In this document: positions 50,001-54,913 of the stretch, one piece after another | How the letters are laid out: each line of letters starts with the position of its first letter | Numbering within the stretch: position 1 is the first letter of the stretch | Origin: Molanna angustata | Lineage: Eukaryota > Arthropoda > Insecta > Trichoptera > Molannidae | Assembly (NCBI GenBank): GCA_963576475.1 | Contig: OY754967.1 | Coordinates: forward strand, 26,743,095-26,807,094 | Reading direction: 5' to 3' | DNA length: 64,000 nt | Program-made: the position numbers and the translations under genes | The notes under the pieces: model-generated | Told to the model about the DNA's origin: nothing | What the model saw: the letters and a program-made list of their open reading frames with translations, nothing else | Databases searched by the model: none

Positions 50001-50623
50001 CGGGCACTTTCTTAGGAGACTTTGAATACTGCCAAGATTTTGAATATGCTGGTTTCCAAGATGAATCATCCCTTAAATGTCTTACCTAAAAAATTATGTT
50101 TTTAGTGTCAAATTTAATTTAAAAATGTAATTTTTTAATGCAACTTTTTGGCAAAAAAAACAATAAAATACAATGAATAAAAAACTAACAGGTCTTTGAA
50201 TATATCGTTTAGATTGTTTTTTTGTTGGTACATGTTTTTGTCTAGCAACCATTTCTGTAATATGTCTAATTTCCTTTGGGGTATTTGCTTCTACAAGACA
50301 TCGTCCATTAGGCTGCTTTATTAATTTAAATCCCGGTATTTTTTCAAACAGATCTTCCAGGTTTCTGAATCCTAATCTCTGATAGGGAATCCACTCCCCT
50401 TCCAATTCTTTGTAATCACCTAGAAAAAGAAATTAAAATAAGTTATGATCTTGTCGATCGTTGATCATCATACTATACATATTGTTGATACCTAGACTTA
50501 GTGCAAGTAAATAAAACGAAAAAGTTACGTTCACTTACGGTTACATTGTTCGATTGTGACTGATCCTTTGGTGGATAATATTGTTGCTTTTAAAATTGGA
50601 ATTATACCGTCTAAATCACACAT
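19829..50623 (-). CDS. TDRD7: TDRD7/Tapas-like LOTUS-Tudor germ-granule protein (18 coding exons)
   Basis: Eighteen exons on the minus strand with GT-AG borders join into about 1126 residues, close to vertebrate TDRD7. The order is a LOTUS/OST-HTH domain (about 1-75, containing WIPYQRLGFRNLEDLF), a low-complexity linker, a dsRBD-like stretch (about 345-390), a second LOTUS domain (about 395-469, HPNGVWANTLPDMY) and three Tudor modules (about 545-607, 745-800 and 985-1035) with WVRARILD, VRYMDCGTTERV and LYFIDFGDQD. TDRD7 proteins act in germ granules/nuage, where LOTUS domains can bind Vasa-type helicases or RNA and Tudor domains bind dimethyl-arginine on Piwi proteins; the role here is inferred from that. 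The start ATG at 50623-50621 opens directly on the LOTUS domain as in the family. Exon 16 carries one extra base that breaks the frame. TDRD5/Tejas is the main alternative but has only one Tudor domain. Confidence 0.88.
20118..20307. mobile_element. 190-bp palindromic foldback MITE (intact copy)
   Basis: Almost the whole element is one inverted repeat: GGGGGGCAAGTCTGGTTC, CGGCGAAATCAAAACCCT and ATTACCCATATCATGGATAT recur inverted around a centre near 20212. It is in the last TDRD7 intron and is the same family as 10779-11180. Confidence 0.88.
20308..20880. repeat. Possible degenerate element with GGATGCAGC ends
   Basis: GATATCCGCGGATGCAGC near 20330 and the inverted GCTGCATCCGC at 20866 bracket a 570-bp stretch of the last TDRD7 intron. 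The pairing is short and this may be coincidence. Confidence 0.25.
21088..21239 (-). CDS. TDRD7: TDRD7 exon 17 (Tudor 3 core)
   Basis: Acceptor AATTTCAG, donor CATG/GTAATT. It contains VKILGIISNTTVSLYFIDFG, a canonical Tudor barrel with the Phe-x-Asp-Phe-Gly cage motif. The spacing to exon 16 is about 3.8 kb of repeat-rich intron. Confidence 0.86.
21403..21559. mobile_element. 157-bp MITE related to the 15804 element
   Basis: TTCACATCCACAGAGGTG at the left and the inverse of GTTAGCGTCCACATAAGTG at the right, with CAGACGGATTTTA nearby, form imperfect inverted ends. Confidence 0.55.
21605..21668 (-). repeat. Repeat family E1, 3' end fragment
   Basis: ACTAGTTGCATGTAACACAT followed by GAGATCCAACTGTCG is the inverse of the right ends of the elements at 23833 and 34054. 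Confidence 0.7.
21778..21856. repeat. Repeat segment shared with 49618-49702
   Basis: CCACTGTTAATCGCTCAATT and TGGTTTATTTGCAACA occur here and at 49640 with few differences. It borders the transposase fragment at 21860. Confidence 0.7.
21850..22065 (-). pseudogene. Tc1/mariner-superfamily transposase fragment
   Basis: The minus strand reads FWALEKS, then ILFSDVVHFWLNDYINKQN and HIWAEEQ, then LPLHLEKTTV. This matches the FSDEAHFxLNGYVNKQN region around the first catalytic Asp of IS630/Tc1-mariner transposases; the Asp is kept, the Glu after it is Val. It is broken by stops and has no start or third catalytic residue. Confidence 0.65.
22640..23764 (+). pseudogene. LINE reverse transcriptase C-terminal remnant with SINE insertion
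   Basis: In pieces the plus strand gives RQCIAFPQTIEHIISGCSSL (a C..C..H..C zinc-like motif), EYTFRHNQVAKIIHQNLAI, NRPDII-like text and, after the SINE, MSATGVIPKKISCNLEIL. This order is seen at the C terminus of R2/L1-like LINE proteins. Stops and frame shifts are frequent. From 22111 to 22640 nothing certain is seen. Confidence 0.55.
23391..23500 (+). mobile_element. tRNA-derived SINE, family A (best head)
   Basis: GATGGCAGAGCGGTTAGCGC, then CTGGGCTAGTAATCCAG (anticodon-like arm, loop CTAGTAA) and GGTCGCGAGTTCGAATCC (T arm) form a complete tRNA-like head; the loop would give anticodon AGT. It continues CGATTTCGTTCACCTATATG, absent from real tRNAs. It interrupts the LINE remnant. Confidence 0.75.
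23833..24766 (+). mobile_element. Repeat family E1, long copy
   Basis: Starts TCCAACTGTCAATTCG and ends CGACAGTTGGATCTCATG plus TGTTACATGCAACTAGT. The interior (TCAGAAACCATAAAAGCTAG, AGCTGAAAATTGGTAT) recurs at 34054 and inverted at 38390. No protein frame; a non-autonomous DNA element is likely. Confidence 0.7.
25039..25185 (-). CDS. TDRD7: TDRD7 exon 16 with a one-base frame break
   Basis: Acceptor TTTTAAG, donor TATAG/GTAGGT. It reads VQPLKHKEELKNLML, then a TAA falls in frame at GCTTTAAA (about 25136-25143). Reading past one extra T continues in the next frame as THCGKLPMTN to HQTWYR and meets exon 17 in the right phase. The exon is 147 bases, where 146 would keep the frame. Confidence 0.75.
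25316..25529 (-). CDS. TDRD7: TDRD7 exon 15
   Basis: Acceptor TTTATAG, donor GTG/GTAAGT. It encodes a charged linker and then EYFDVYVSLAANPSNFV, the first strand of the third extended Tudor. It ends in phase 0. Confidence 0.82.
25617..26446. mobile_element. 830-bp foldback element with about 215-bp inverted ends
   Basis: CAGGGTGTATCATGAGGAGT at the left is mirrored at the right, and the arms (GGTTCAAAAGTTATGTACAC, AAATCGGATTTCATAC, GTTTGCGATCATGATTTT) continue inward for about 215 bases. The flanks read TATA on both sides, consistent with a TA-type target duplication. It is in the intron between TDRD7 exons 14 and 15. Confidence 0.85.
26768..26976 (-). CDS. TDRD7: TDRD7 exon 14
   Basis: Acceptor TTTTAAG, donor AA/GTATGT. 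It encodes NIVELFVRTQPHNVLCSV, an extended-Tudor segment between Tudor 2 and Tudor 3, and ends in phase 2. Confidence 0.82.
26977..28189. other. TDRD7 introns 12/13 without recognised repeats
   Basis: Outside exon 27560-27716 this stretch is AT-rich; I see no element boundaries, tRNA-like boxes or coding motifs. Confidence 0.5.
27560..27716 (-). CDS. TDRD7: TDRD7 exon 13 (Tudor 2 core)
   Basis: Acceptor TTATTTTAG, donor CAG/GTAATT. It contains VRYMDCGTTERVPAKDL, the clearest Tudor signature in the gene. Confidence 0.88.
28190..28335 (-). mobile_element. tRNA-derived SINE, family A (degenerate)
   Basis: The inverse strand has GACTAGTAATCCAGTGG and, further on, TTAGTTTAGGGAATATAT, the body motif of the copy at 2108. 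The T-arm region is decayed. Confidence 0.5.
28418..28623 (-). CDS. TDRD7: TDRD7 exon 12
   Basis: Acceptor TTTTAG, donor GTG/GTAAGC. It ends in VYYLAKSSSGKW, leading into Tudor 2; the Trp codon is split (phase 2). Confidence 0.84.
28976..29230 (-). CDS. TDRD7: TDRD7 exon 11
   Basis: Acceptor ATTTTAG, donor TCT/GTAGGT, 85 codons, phase 0. It encodes an SNase-like (extended Tudor) segment with LVGKALVAEVLQ and VVLFDTST. Confidence 0.84.
29525..29870 (-). mobile_element. LINE 3' tail fragment
   Basis: On the minus strand a short frame (LETDLKMATEYYNEFKRKIK) typical of the C-terminal helix of jockey-like LINEs is followed by an AT-rich 3' UTR ending in AAATGAAATAAATAAA. It is in the intron between TDRD7 exons 10 and 11. 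Confidence 0.4.
30070..30321 (-). CDS. TDRD7: TDRD7 exon 10 (Tudor 1 core)
   Basis: Acceptor TTTTTTAG, donor CAG/GTAAGT, 84 codons. It contains WVRARILDLDN and FLVDSGDEEVFPFS, a typical Tudor barrel, though the usual Tyr/Phe-Gly pattern of the aromatic cage is partly altered (VDSGD). Confidence 0.88.
30412..30512 (-). mobile_element. tRNA-derived SINE, family B (tail)
   Basis: GCACCCAATAACAAG, CCACATTCTGGAGACTTA and CAGATCCAGACTGAAAACA match 63628-63787; the tRNA-like head beyond CCACTGGGAATT is missing. Confidence 0.7.
30543..30704 (-). CDS. TDRD7: TDRD7 exon 9 (into Tudor 1)
   Basis: Acceptor TCTTTCAG, donor AGT/GTGAGT, 54 codons, phase 0. It contains WNVYIMSVQSTVEIWLRI, the extended-Tudor strand before the core barrel. 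Confidence 0.84.
30731..31100 (-). repeat. 95-bp tandem repeat, four copies
   Basis: The unit contains ATCCTTCATAGCTATCTTGC and GCATGCAATGATTTAGGG with exact 95-base spacing. Copies 1 and 3 share AATATTAAGTG, copies 2 and 4 AATATGAAGTG, so a 190-bp dimer was duplicated. It lies just upstream of the TDRD7 exon 9 acceptor. Confidence 0.92.
31490..31680. repeat. Perfect 89-bp inverted repeat (Penelope-terminus-like palindrome)
   Basis: Positions 31490-31578 and 31592-31680 are exact reverse complements separated by 13 bases (TACGTAAGTCTTC). Each arm carries CTGACGA, an A/T stem and GAAACCGGTAGAAG, the order of hammerhead-ribozyme core boxes that are known from Penelope-like element termini. The palindrome lies in the TDRD7 intron between exons 8 and 9. 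Confidence 0.9.
31592..31645 (+). ncRNA. Candidate hammerhead-like motif (mirrored on the minus strand)
   Basis: CTGACGA (31592-31598), a hairpin stem GAAAAC/GTTTTT, GAAAC (31619-31623), then a short stem and GTACTC. The mirror copy is at 31525-31578 on the minus strand. The stem III pairing is weak, so self-cleavage is uncertain. Confidence 0.35.
32120..32215. repeat. Possible hAT end fragment
   Basis: GCTCGCGGGCCGCATTAAAA with TGATGGGCCATAGTTTGCCC is a GC-rich block in AT-rich intron and resembles terminal regions of hAT elements in animals. No second end was found. Confidence 0.3.
32291..32405 (-). CDS. TDRD7: TDRD7 exon 8 (LOTUS 2 end)
   Basis: Acceptor TTTTTTTTCAG, donor CAA/GTAATT. 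It encodes FSERLPSDWLNLVDKCP, the recognition-helix side of LOTUS 2. A satellite array starts about 55 bases upstream of its acceptor. Confidence 0.86.
32462..33945 (+). repeat. 46-bp satellite array, about 32 copies
   Basis: The unit reads TATTATGTTGCACTATAATG, CACATTGCACTGTCTTG and TAATATC. Period 46 is constant. The only regular variation is GCAC versus GTAC; units 4 to 18 repeat the pattern GCAC-GCAC-GTAC five times, a 138-bp higher-order unit. It is inside the intron between TDRD7 exons 7 and 8. Confidence 0.96.
34054..34756 (+). mobile_element. Repeat family E1, second full copy
   Basis: ACTAGTTATCCAACTGTCGA at the left and CAGTTGGATCTCATGTG plus CATGCAACTAGTT at the right make imperfect inverted ends. 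The interior matches the copy at 23833 (AAACCATAAAAGCTAGA). It includes a short GTGTGTG/GTCC microsatellite. Confidence 0.72.
34838..35058 (-). CDS. TDRD7: TDRD7 exon 7 (dsRBD-like part and LOTUS 2 start)
   Basis: Acceptor TTTCAG, donor CAA/GTGAGT. KKHSFTTYPDSLATPEQA followed by AAGAALTYF resembles the beta-beta-alpha part of a dsRBD; ILSIVSEHPNGVW opens LOTUS 2. It ends in phase 2. Confidence 0.84.
35448..35663 (-). CDS. TDRD7: TDRD7 exon 6
   Basis: Acceptor ATTTTAG, donor AAA/GTAAGA, 72 codons, phase 0. It ends in HKRGNLYDCTVK, the first strand of the dsRBD-like region. Confidence 0.82.
36277..36456 (-). CDS. TDRD7: TDRD7 exon 5
   Basis: Acceptor TTATTACAG, donor TTG/GTATTT, 60 codons, phase 0. 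It is a linker ending in an amphipathic stretch (SAAERMSALQNRLQK). Confidence 0.72.
36509..36648. mobile_element. 140-bp MITE with CAGTGAAACCTCTATCGTT ends (pogo/Tigger-like)
   Basis: The 19-base end is mirrored at the right border. A CAGTG start next to TA is the style of the pogo branch of Tc1/mariner. It is in the intron between TDRD7 exons 4 and 5. Confidence 0.75.
36771..36948 (+). mobile_element. SINE-like element, family C
   Basis: TCATAGCACAGTTGGCTTCT at the head and CTGGTTAGTTGGAAGAAATT with AAACTCACCACTTG in the body, ending AAGGAAGTGTTTATTATTAT, match 54176-54362. The head resembles a tRNA-like A box only weakly. Confidence 0.6.
37134..37379 (-). CDS. TDRD7: TDRD7 exon 4
   Basis: Acceptor GTTTACAG, donor AAT/GTATGT, 82 codons, phase 0. 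It encodes a Thr/Pro/Lys-rich disordered linker ending SGIRPGDILARALSTSN. Linking exon 3 to exon 4 across the long intron rests on phase only. Confidence 0.7.
37390..38050 (-). pseudogene. LINE remnant: RNase H end and C-terminal zinc motif
   Basis: The minus strand gives PSHCGIKGKEKADELAKKV (RNase H final motif) at about 37860-37790 and LCECRRNEKTFDHIFFECP (C-terminal C..C..H..C) at about 37520-37460. Frame shifts separate them. The order matches I/R1-like LINEs that carry RNase H. Confidence 0.65.
38390..38930 (-). mobile_element. Repeat family E1, inverted partial copy
   Basis: CCATATATCTCAGAAACC-type sequence and the inverse of CTTTTGATCCGCTCAATT are recognisable on the minus strand. Its 5' end is cut off where the Gypsy LTR begins. 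Confidence 0.6.
39116..39126 (+). other. Primer-binding-site-like motif of the Gypsy remnant
   Basis: TGGCGCAGTCG directly follows a TACAG end. It matches the 3' end complement of a serine tRNA as used by some insect Gypsy-type elements. Confidence 0.5.
39427..39756 (+). pseudogene. Gypsy RNase H fragment
   Basis: FILACDNKPLVHILGENK and QRYALILQNYDYTIEYINT, then NKADFLSRLP, are the conserved RNase H end of Ty3/Gypsy pol. The frame continues toward the integrase zinc domain after a frame change at 39750. Confidence 0.8.
39940..40642 (+). mobile_element. LINE fragment (endonuclease start and 3' end) inserted in Gypsy
   Basis: In pieces: LIKETWLLPTHLHLLEKIHP (catalytic Glu region), then GPLLGRPFGGVANLWRKSL and PRISAIRISL, typical of an APE endonuclease, then a 3' UTR with CTGAAATAAAATCTC and a (TTA)n tail at 40614-40641. 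The RT is deleted. The host frame resumes at 40643 (HMGIVKSKNLARN). Confidence 0.72.
41030..41715 (+). pseudogene. Gypsy integrase core and C-terminal part
   Basis: SSKWIAAIEV, CIVSDNGLAFTSKEF (Asp-64/116-type region) and NHPASNSLAENAVK (Glu region) show the DDE core. A stop at 41330 separates it from FRNTPSITTGIEPSVQMIG and the tail. Confidence 0.75.
41720..42137 (+). promoter_or_regulatory. GC-rich TATA/Inr promoter-like leader upstream of a LINE
   Basis: TATAAAAG at 41891 is followed about 33 bases later by TTTCAGTGTC, an arthropod-type initiator. The block is far more GC-rich than its surroundings. It may be the LINE 5' UTR promoter or an LTR of another element; no second copy is in the window to decide. 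Confidence 0.4.
42138..43061 (+). pseudogene. LINE APE endonuclease reading frame
   Basis: 307 codons, with ETH (catalytic Glu), GDFNSH (Asp/Asn) and QHRPIS (His, in place of SDH). It ends prematurely just before the linker to the RT; the RT frame restarts around 43069. Confidence 0.8.
43088..45176 (+). pseudogene. LINE reverse transcriptase reading frame (two overlapping frames)
   Basis: 43088-43870 and 43812-45176 are the two halves of one RT, out of register because of a 13-bp duplication. Domains 0 to 7 and the C-terminal CCHC-like motif are otherwise complete. Confidence 0.82.
45525..46017. other. Unassigned segment with GC-rich repeat-like block
   Basis: 45780-46017 is GC-rich and repeats CACGAGC/CGTGAA motifs (TTCACACTCACGAGCATG; GACATTCACGAGCGC). 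It looks like the end of a DNA element, but no partner end was found. 45525-45780 is plain AT-rich sequence. Confidence 0.35.
46018..46495 (+). pseudogene. Penelope-like element GIY-YIG endonuclease, 5'-truncated
   Basis: A 145-codon open frame reads LYRITCGDCNEHYIGQTSRN, then INEHRRC, FANHIIQTKHSFN and YETLEIHKHIN. This is the GIY-YIG domain with the CxxC insert characteristic of Penelope-like elements (reverse transcriptases distinct from LINEs and LTR elements). The RT part is absent; the sequence starts abruptly after the GC-rich block. Confidence 0.85.
46503..48963 (+). mobile_element. CR1/L2-like LINE with inverted 5' segment (twin-priming form)
   Basis: 46503-46754 reads on the minus strand as endonuclease (VVIFRDFNYSQLCWP, FANMFLDRNLYH). 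From about 46755 the plus strand continues the same endonuclease (LSNDGNIVTGVSHQP, KSDHSVIL), then RT (DDSVPGPDNIPAI, FEKAFDRVPHKR), then thumb and tail (SKCTVLHIGK, KKQKDLGITISEDLKW, LQERRNRGDMIET). It ends in an (AAT)n tail at about 48952. Many stops; dead. Confidence 0.8.
48965..49008. repeat. Inverted repeat, 16-bp perfect arms
   Basis: ATAAGCAAGACACATA (48965-48980) is exactly inverted at 48993-49008 around 12 bases. It directly follows the LINE tail. Confidence 0.85.
49010..49640. other. Unassigned segment of probable element origin
   Basis: A 129-codon frame (49249-49638) with a Gly/Pro/Ser-rich centre has no recognisable domain. The segment ends at a block shared with 21778, so it probably belongs to a repeat. 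Confidence 0.3.
49618..49702. repeat. Repeat segment shared with 21778-21856
   Basis: CCACTGTTAATCGCTCAATT and following sequence match the TDRD7 intron copy in the same orientation. Confidence 0.7.
49972..50085 (-). CDS. TDRD7: TDRD7 exon 3
   Basis: Acceptor TTTTTAG, donor TCC/GTGAGT, 38 codons, phase 0 at both ends. It encodes a Ser/Tyr/Lys-rich linker after LOTUS 1. The following intron is about 12.6 kb and full of transposable elements. Confidence 0.7.
50190..50419 (-). CDS. TDRD7: TDRD7 exon 2 (LOTUS 1, second half)
   Basis: Acceptor TTTCTAG, donor GACCT/GTTAGT. It encodes DYKELEGEWIPYQRLGF and NLEDLFEKIPGF, the diagnostic LOTUS core, then a basic linker. Confidence 0.88.
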
Positions 50624-50635
50624 TCTCTCAGTAAT
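50539..50635 (-). CDS. TDRD7: TDRD7 exon 1 of the coding region (LOTUS 1, first half)
   Basis: Exon between acceptor TTTTTAG and donor CC/GTAAGT. The first in-frame ATG is at 50623; the 12 bases before it are leader. It encodes CDLDGIIPILKATILSTKG, the first helices of the LOTUS fold, and ends in phase 1. Confidence 0.8.
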
Positions 50636-51159
50636 CTAAAAATAATAATACATATACATGCAATGAAAAATTATATTCTGTAATAAGATTTCAAACACAG
50701 AAATTGACTGGTCGATAACAAAGGAAGATAGTTATTATCATAAACTAAAAAATATGTACCTATAATTTACCCATAAAAAGTAAATAATGATATTAAGAGA
50801 ATAATGGAATTACTAACAGAGTGCAAGTACCCGTATAAGAGGAGCAAGTGATTCAACAAGGGACAAAATGATATTTTTATTTTATTTAAATAACAATGGA
50901 AGTGTACACATACACTTCCATACCATTGACACTTAGTGTTTTCGCTCTCTAATATACTAGGGATACTAGGGATAGTGTTATATTGAGAGCAGTCATGGTT
51001 TTTGTAAGTTAAACACATTATTTTAATAAAACTGATTTTAGTATAATGGATTGATGATAACATGATTGTTTGATTGATGGATTTACTAGGTTACTTTGTG
51101 GTAGTCCATGATAACAATAATAATGGTGCAAATACTTTACTAAATACCACTTGGTGAGT

Positions 51160-51225
51160 ATAAATTAGCGCTACTAGTTTCGGGAGAGCACTCCTCCCAT
51201 CATCAGGTGTTTTATAACTAAATAA
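51160..51225 (-). ncRNA. Candidate hammerhead ribozyme of the Penelope copy
   Basis: The minus strand has CTGATGA (51206-51200), a GGGAG/CTCCC stem with GAGTG loop, then GAAAC (51181-51177). TATAAA before and TTTATA after could form stem I. The second copy (52415-52465, plus) has decayed boxes. Confidence 0.5.
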
Positions 51226-51732
51226 TGTTATTTCTATGCTGTGCCTACTAAGTGTGTTGCTGTGTTGATTGGAGGGGTGTAGGAGGGGATAGGGGTAAAG
51301 GATTCTTTATTGTGGTTGATTGGACAGAAGAATGTGGTACAAATAACGGAACAATTGTCAACAATGGAGAAGAATTGGGGAATTTGGTGTTATTGATAAG
51401 CATTATTAGACGCTATTAGTTTGATTGTTATTACCTAGTACTTTTCCTTCGTTTTTCTGTGAGTGAGGGATCTTTAACAGTCTATCTATTAATGAATAAA
51501 AACCTGCGAGTTAATGTGTGATTGGATGTTGTGAAGATGCAGGAATAATCATGTCAGTGTGGGTAGGTTTTCTATATATGTTAAAATTGAATTTTATTTA
51601 TTATTTTAATTGAAAGGTCTAGAAAATTTAAACATTTATCAATTTTTTTTAAACCGTGAACTTGATTTTATGATGTGAATTAATTAATGAAAGGAATCTG
51701 TCTAATAGTTTATCTGCCCCTATAAAAATGCA

Positions 51733-52220
51733 AAAAATTTCATCCACGTACCACTCTAAGACGCATTTTATACCAACAACATTTGATAGACAAAATAATC
51801 AATACAAATGAATTCAAATTAATAACTGATAAATTTATATATCCAACAATTAAGAAAATTGAGAAAAATTTTGTACATAGATAAATTATCCACAAAAATA
51901 ACGAAAAAATCTTCCTACAACAATAAAACCAACACAAAATATAACCTCAGTAAATTACTTTGCAACTCGAAAACAAAGATAAATAAAAAAGAAAAAAAGC
52001 GGTATTTATGAAATAACATGTGGAGACTGTGATTCATTATACATCGGCCAAACCTTCAATAATATTAAATTACAAGGATTAAAGAACATAGTCAATGTAT
52101 TATGAATAGCAACTTCTCGGAATTTGCAAATCATATAATAGACAACATGTCACATACAAAGGTCATTTGATGAACAGTTTAAAAACAATTGAAATCCACA
52201 AAAACAGCAATTCAAATAAA
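51733..52220 (+). pseudogene. Penelope GIY-YIG endonuclease remnant
   Basis: GIYEITCGDCDSLYIGQTF is followed by stops and frame changes; NSNFSEFANHIID is still clear. It matches the domain at 46018. Confidence 0.75.
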
Positions 52221-52518
52221 ATGATTATCAATAACACCAAATTCCCCAATTCTTCTCCATTGTTGACAATTTTCCCGTTATCCGTACCTCATTCTTCTTT
52301 CCTTTCCAATCAATCACAATACCGAATATTCTACCCCAACCCCCTCATACACCCCATCAATCAACACAGCAACACACTTAGTAGGCACAGCATAGTAATA
52401 ACATTATTTAGTTATAAAACACCTGTCAATGAGAGGAGTACTCTCCCAATACTAGTAGTGCTAATTTATACTCATCAAATGGTATTTAGCAAAGTATTTG
52501 CACCATTATTATTGTCAG

Positions 52519-53158
52519 CATAATGTGTTTGATGTACTTATATATTTTTTATTGCTTTACATTTTATTTTCAATTGACTTTTAATAATGTAATAATGCTA
52601 TGTGTGTTCAATAAATTACATGACTATAAATTATAATATACATTTTTCAATTAAGGTAGAATAAAATATTATACTACTTCCCTGATCATGTTTTACTTAA
52701 ATAAGTTTTTTACACTTTTAAATTTACAATTCTCTCTGCGTTTACTACATAGAAGTATTTTACTTTTTAATTAATCGAATGTAGGAAGTGTGACAAAAGT
52801 TGTGCATATAATATCCGAATGCTAAAAAATAAAAAAAGTGCAGAATCTCACTTAAACATTTGAAACGACAAATCATTTTAAAAAATAAAATGCATACATA
52901 AAATTTCTGACCCATATACATCCAAAAATACCTAAACGAACATCAACAATAATATTTTCATCTCAATTTTTTAAACTTAAAAATTACAAATCATAACCCT
53001 TAATGATAAAAACCTCCCAATTATTTGCTTTAATTCAGACAATATGACAACGTAATGCACAATTACTTTAAAGTAGTCCACTATTTTTGTATGTTGACAT
53101 GATAATAACTGTATTTAACAAATGCTGTTAAACTTTGTGAAATAAAATATAAAATTAC
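52519..53158. other. Spacer without recognised content
   Basis: AT-rich sequence, probably part of the first TDRD7 intron if the leader exon at 53159 is real. No exon-like frame or repeat recognised. Confidence 0.4.
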
Positions 53159-53330
53159 CGGGAATTAAATAACTGAAAAACTTCAAGATTTCATCAAAAT
53201 TAATTATTGTTTTATTTGATGTTTTAACCATATAAAATGAGAAATATTAGCGAAGATAAATGACAGCTGCTCTACAAAAGCGCGATACATAGAAAATTAT
53301 AAAAGAGATTTTGCGCGATATGACAAAAAA
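53159..53330 (-). promoter_or_regulatory. Candidate 5' leader exon/promoter region of TDRD7
   Basis: On the minus strand a short ATG-led reading frame from 53230 runs to a CCCG/GTAATT donor at about 53159, preceded by CG-containing sequence (GCGCGATA) that stands out from the AT-rich surroundings. Spliced to the exon at 50635 it would be non-coding, since the frame meets TAC-TGA. It is offered only as a possible leader exon. Confidence 0.25.
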
Positions 53331-53331
53331 T

Positions 53332-54175
53332 AGTCATAGATTTTTATTATAATATACCTAGCATGGATGTATAAAGGTCGGATGTAACTTTTATGTATTA
53401 AGACATTTGAGTCCAATCAAAGATATTAATGTATATACCTAGATGGAGTACTTTTTTTTTTTTTTTTTAATAAGGCACAGCCACCAATAGAGGCGGATTT
53501 GTGCTGTACAATTTAGATCATAAAAGAAGAGTAAAAACAGAATTCCATTAGATCTCAGAGAAATAGGGGTTTACATTAAATGATTGCAAAAGGGAAGCAT
53601 ATGTACAAGCAATTAAAGAATTTACAATAAAACATTAAATGCGTCAGTCACCTTCTAATGGTCGAGTGAAAGGCTTCCTACAATCAGAGATGGAGTACTT
53701 GTCGAAAAAAGTGTGTCGAAATTCGCGGGAGTTTTTGCGCGCTGGTAGGCAGAAGACTGATTTTTGTACGTTTTTCGGTACATTTTGCTCCTCGTGTTTT
53801 TTCGTTATTTCGTTTTCGTTAATTCATCGTTATACCTCATTTTATTAATTTTAATGGATGTATTTATTATACCAAGGACTTATTTAGTGTTTTGGGTGAA
53901 TTAGAATCCCGATTTGTTTTTTATTTAAAGTTTTGTGTGATTTTTATTTTTTTTGACATTTGATGGTTATATTGAGTTATTTCTAAGTTAAAAACAGTTT
54001 TTTATGATATTTTACCTTAAAACAATTACAATAATTTCAAATTTGTGAGACCTAAGTTGCTAGTTTTATGTACCTATACCAAAATTTAAATAAATAAAGT
54101 TATTGTTTTTTTTTCAATAAATTTTTGTTTAATATTCTACAAACCCATGAACTCATTTTTCACATTGAGATAATA
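53332..54175. other. Intergenic spacer without recognised content
   Basis: Contains an A/T run at 53452-53468 next to AAGGCACAGCCACCAATAG, possibly a retroelement end, and a 69-codon frame at 53639 with no family resemblance. Confidence 0.35.
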
Positions 54176-54362
54176 TCGACTGCCATGGCACAGTAGTAAG
54201 CCTCTTCTTCTTTGCTGGCGTCCAAGCGGTCCAAGGTTCTTTTCCCGGTAGAGGAGAAATTTATTTCTCACGCAAATCACTGGTTAGTTGGAAGAAATTG
54301 CCATTTGGCGATAAACTCGCCACTTAAATAGGGTGTAAGGAAGTGTTTAAATAAATAAAGAA
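54176..54362 (+). mobile_element. SINE-like element, family C
   Basis: TGCCATGGCACAGTAGTAAG head, CTGGTTAGTTGGAAGAAATT body and AAGGAAGTGTTTAAATAAAT tail, as in the copy at 36771. Confidence 0.6.
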
Positions 54363-54544
54363 AAAATATGAATTTTTATTCCTAGGGTTTTATTTCAGTA
54401 CTTCGAGTTGGTAGATGAACCAAGCTACCAACAATGTATGAACCACCACACAAACAGGTAAAAAAGATAAAAATAAAACCAATGTTGGTATTTATTACAT
54501 TACAATACACACTTGTTACTTCCTTAATTGCTTTCTATTATTTT

Positions 54545-54712
54545 TTTTAACTATTAACTCTTTTTTCGTTTAATAAATACGTGAGGCAAAAAATGTTGTC
54601 TCTTTCGCACAATTGATAGGCAAGAAAAATGCGGTTTGTATGAAGATTGTTGAGTATGACATGATATTTTCGTATTTATTAAACGAAAATAGAGTTAACA
54701 GTTAAAATATAG
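54545..54712. mobile_element. MITE with about 33-bp inverted ends
   Basis: TAACTATTAACTC and TTTTCGTTTAATAAATACG at the left are mirrored as CGTATTTATTAAACGAAAAT and GAGTTAACAGTTA at the right. Confidence 0.75.
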
Positions 54713-54719
54713 AAAGAAG

Positions 54720-54850
54720 GGCAAATGCATACATACACACACACACATATATACATAGGAACATACAAACACACACACATACATATACGCATGTGTACAT
54801 ATACATACACATATATAAATACATACACTTATATTATACACACACATATA
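54720..54850. repeat. (CA/TA)-rich microsatellite
   Basis: Mixed ACACAC, ACATAC and ATATAT runs. It lies just beyond the 3' end of the minus-strand LINE. Confidence 0.85.
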
Positions 54851-54913
54851 TTCAGTAAAATAAATTAATGTATTTACAAGAGGGACAGAGAGAAGCTGGA
54901 GTGTACGTGTTTA

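Larger units (their letters stand above)
51110..52518. mobile_element. Two head-to-head Penelope-like element copies
   Basis: 51110-51407 and 52218-52518 are inverted copies of one 3' end of about 300 bases. On the minus strand 51730-51410 gives RT text (KPTHTDMIIPASSQHPITH, LAGFYSLIDRLLKIP). On the plus strand 51990-52200 gives the endonuclease (GIYEITCGDCDSLYIGQT, SNFSEFANHII). The two truncated copies meet 5' to 5' near 51732. Both are dead. Confidence 0.8.

Noticed and set aside
53159..53231. ATG-led exon as the first coding exon of TDRD7
   Set aside because: Splicing it to the exon at 50635 puts a TGA in frame after two codons, so it can only be leader.
53639..53848. 69-codon frame upstream of the SINE C copy
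   Set aside because: No similarity, no promoter or splice evidence.
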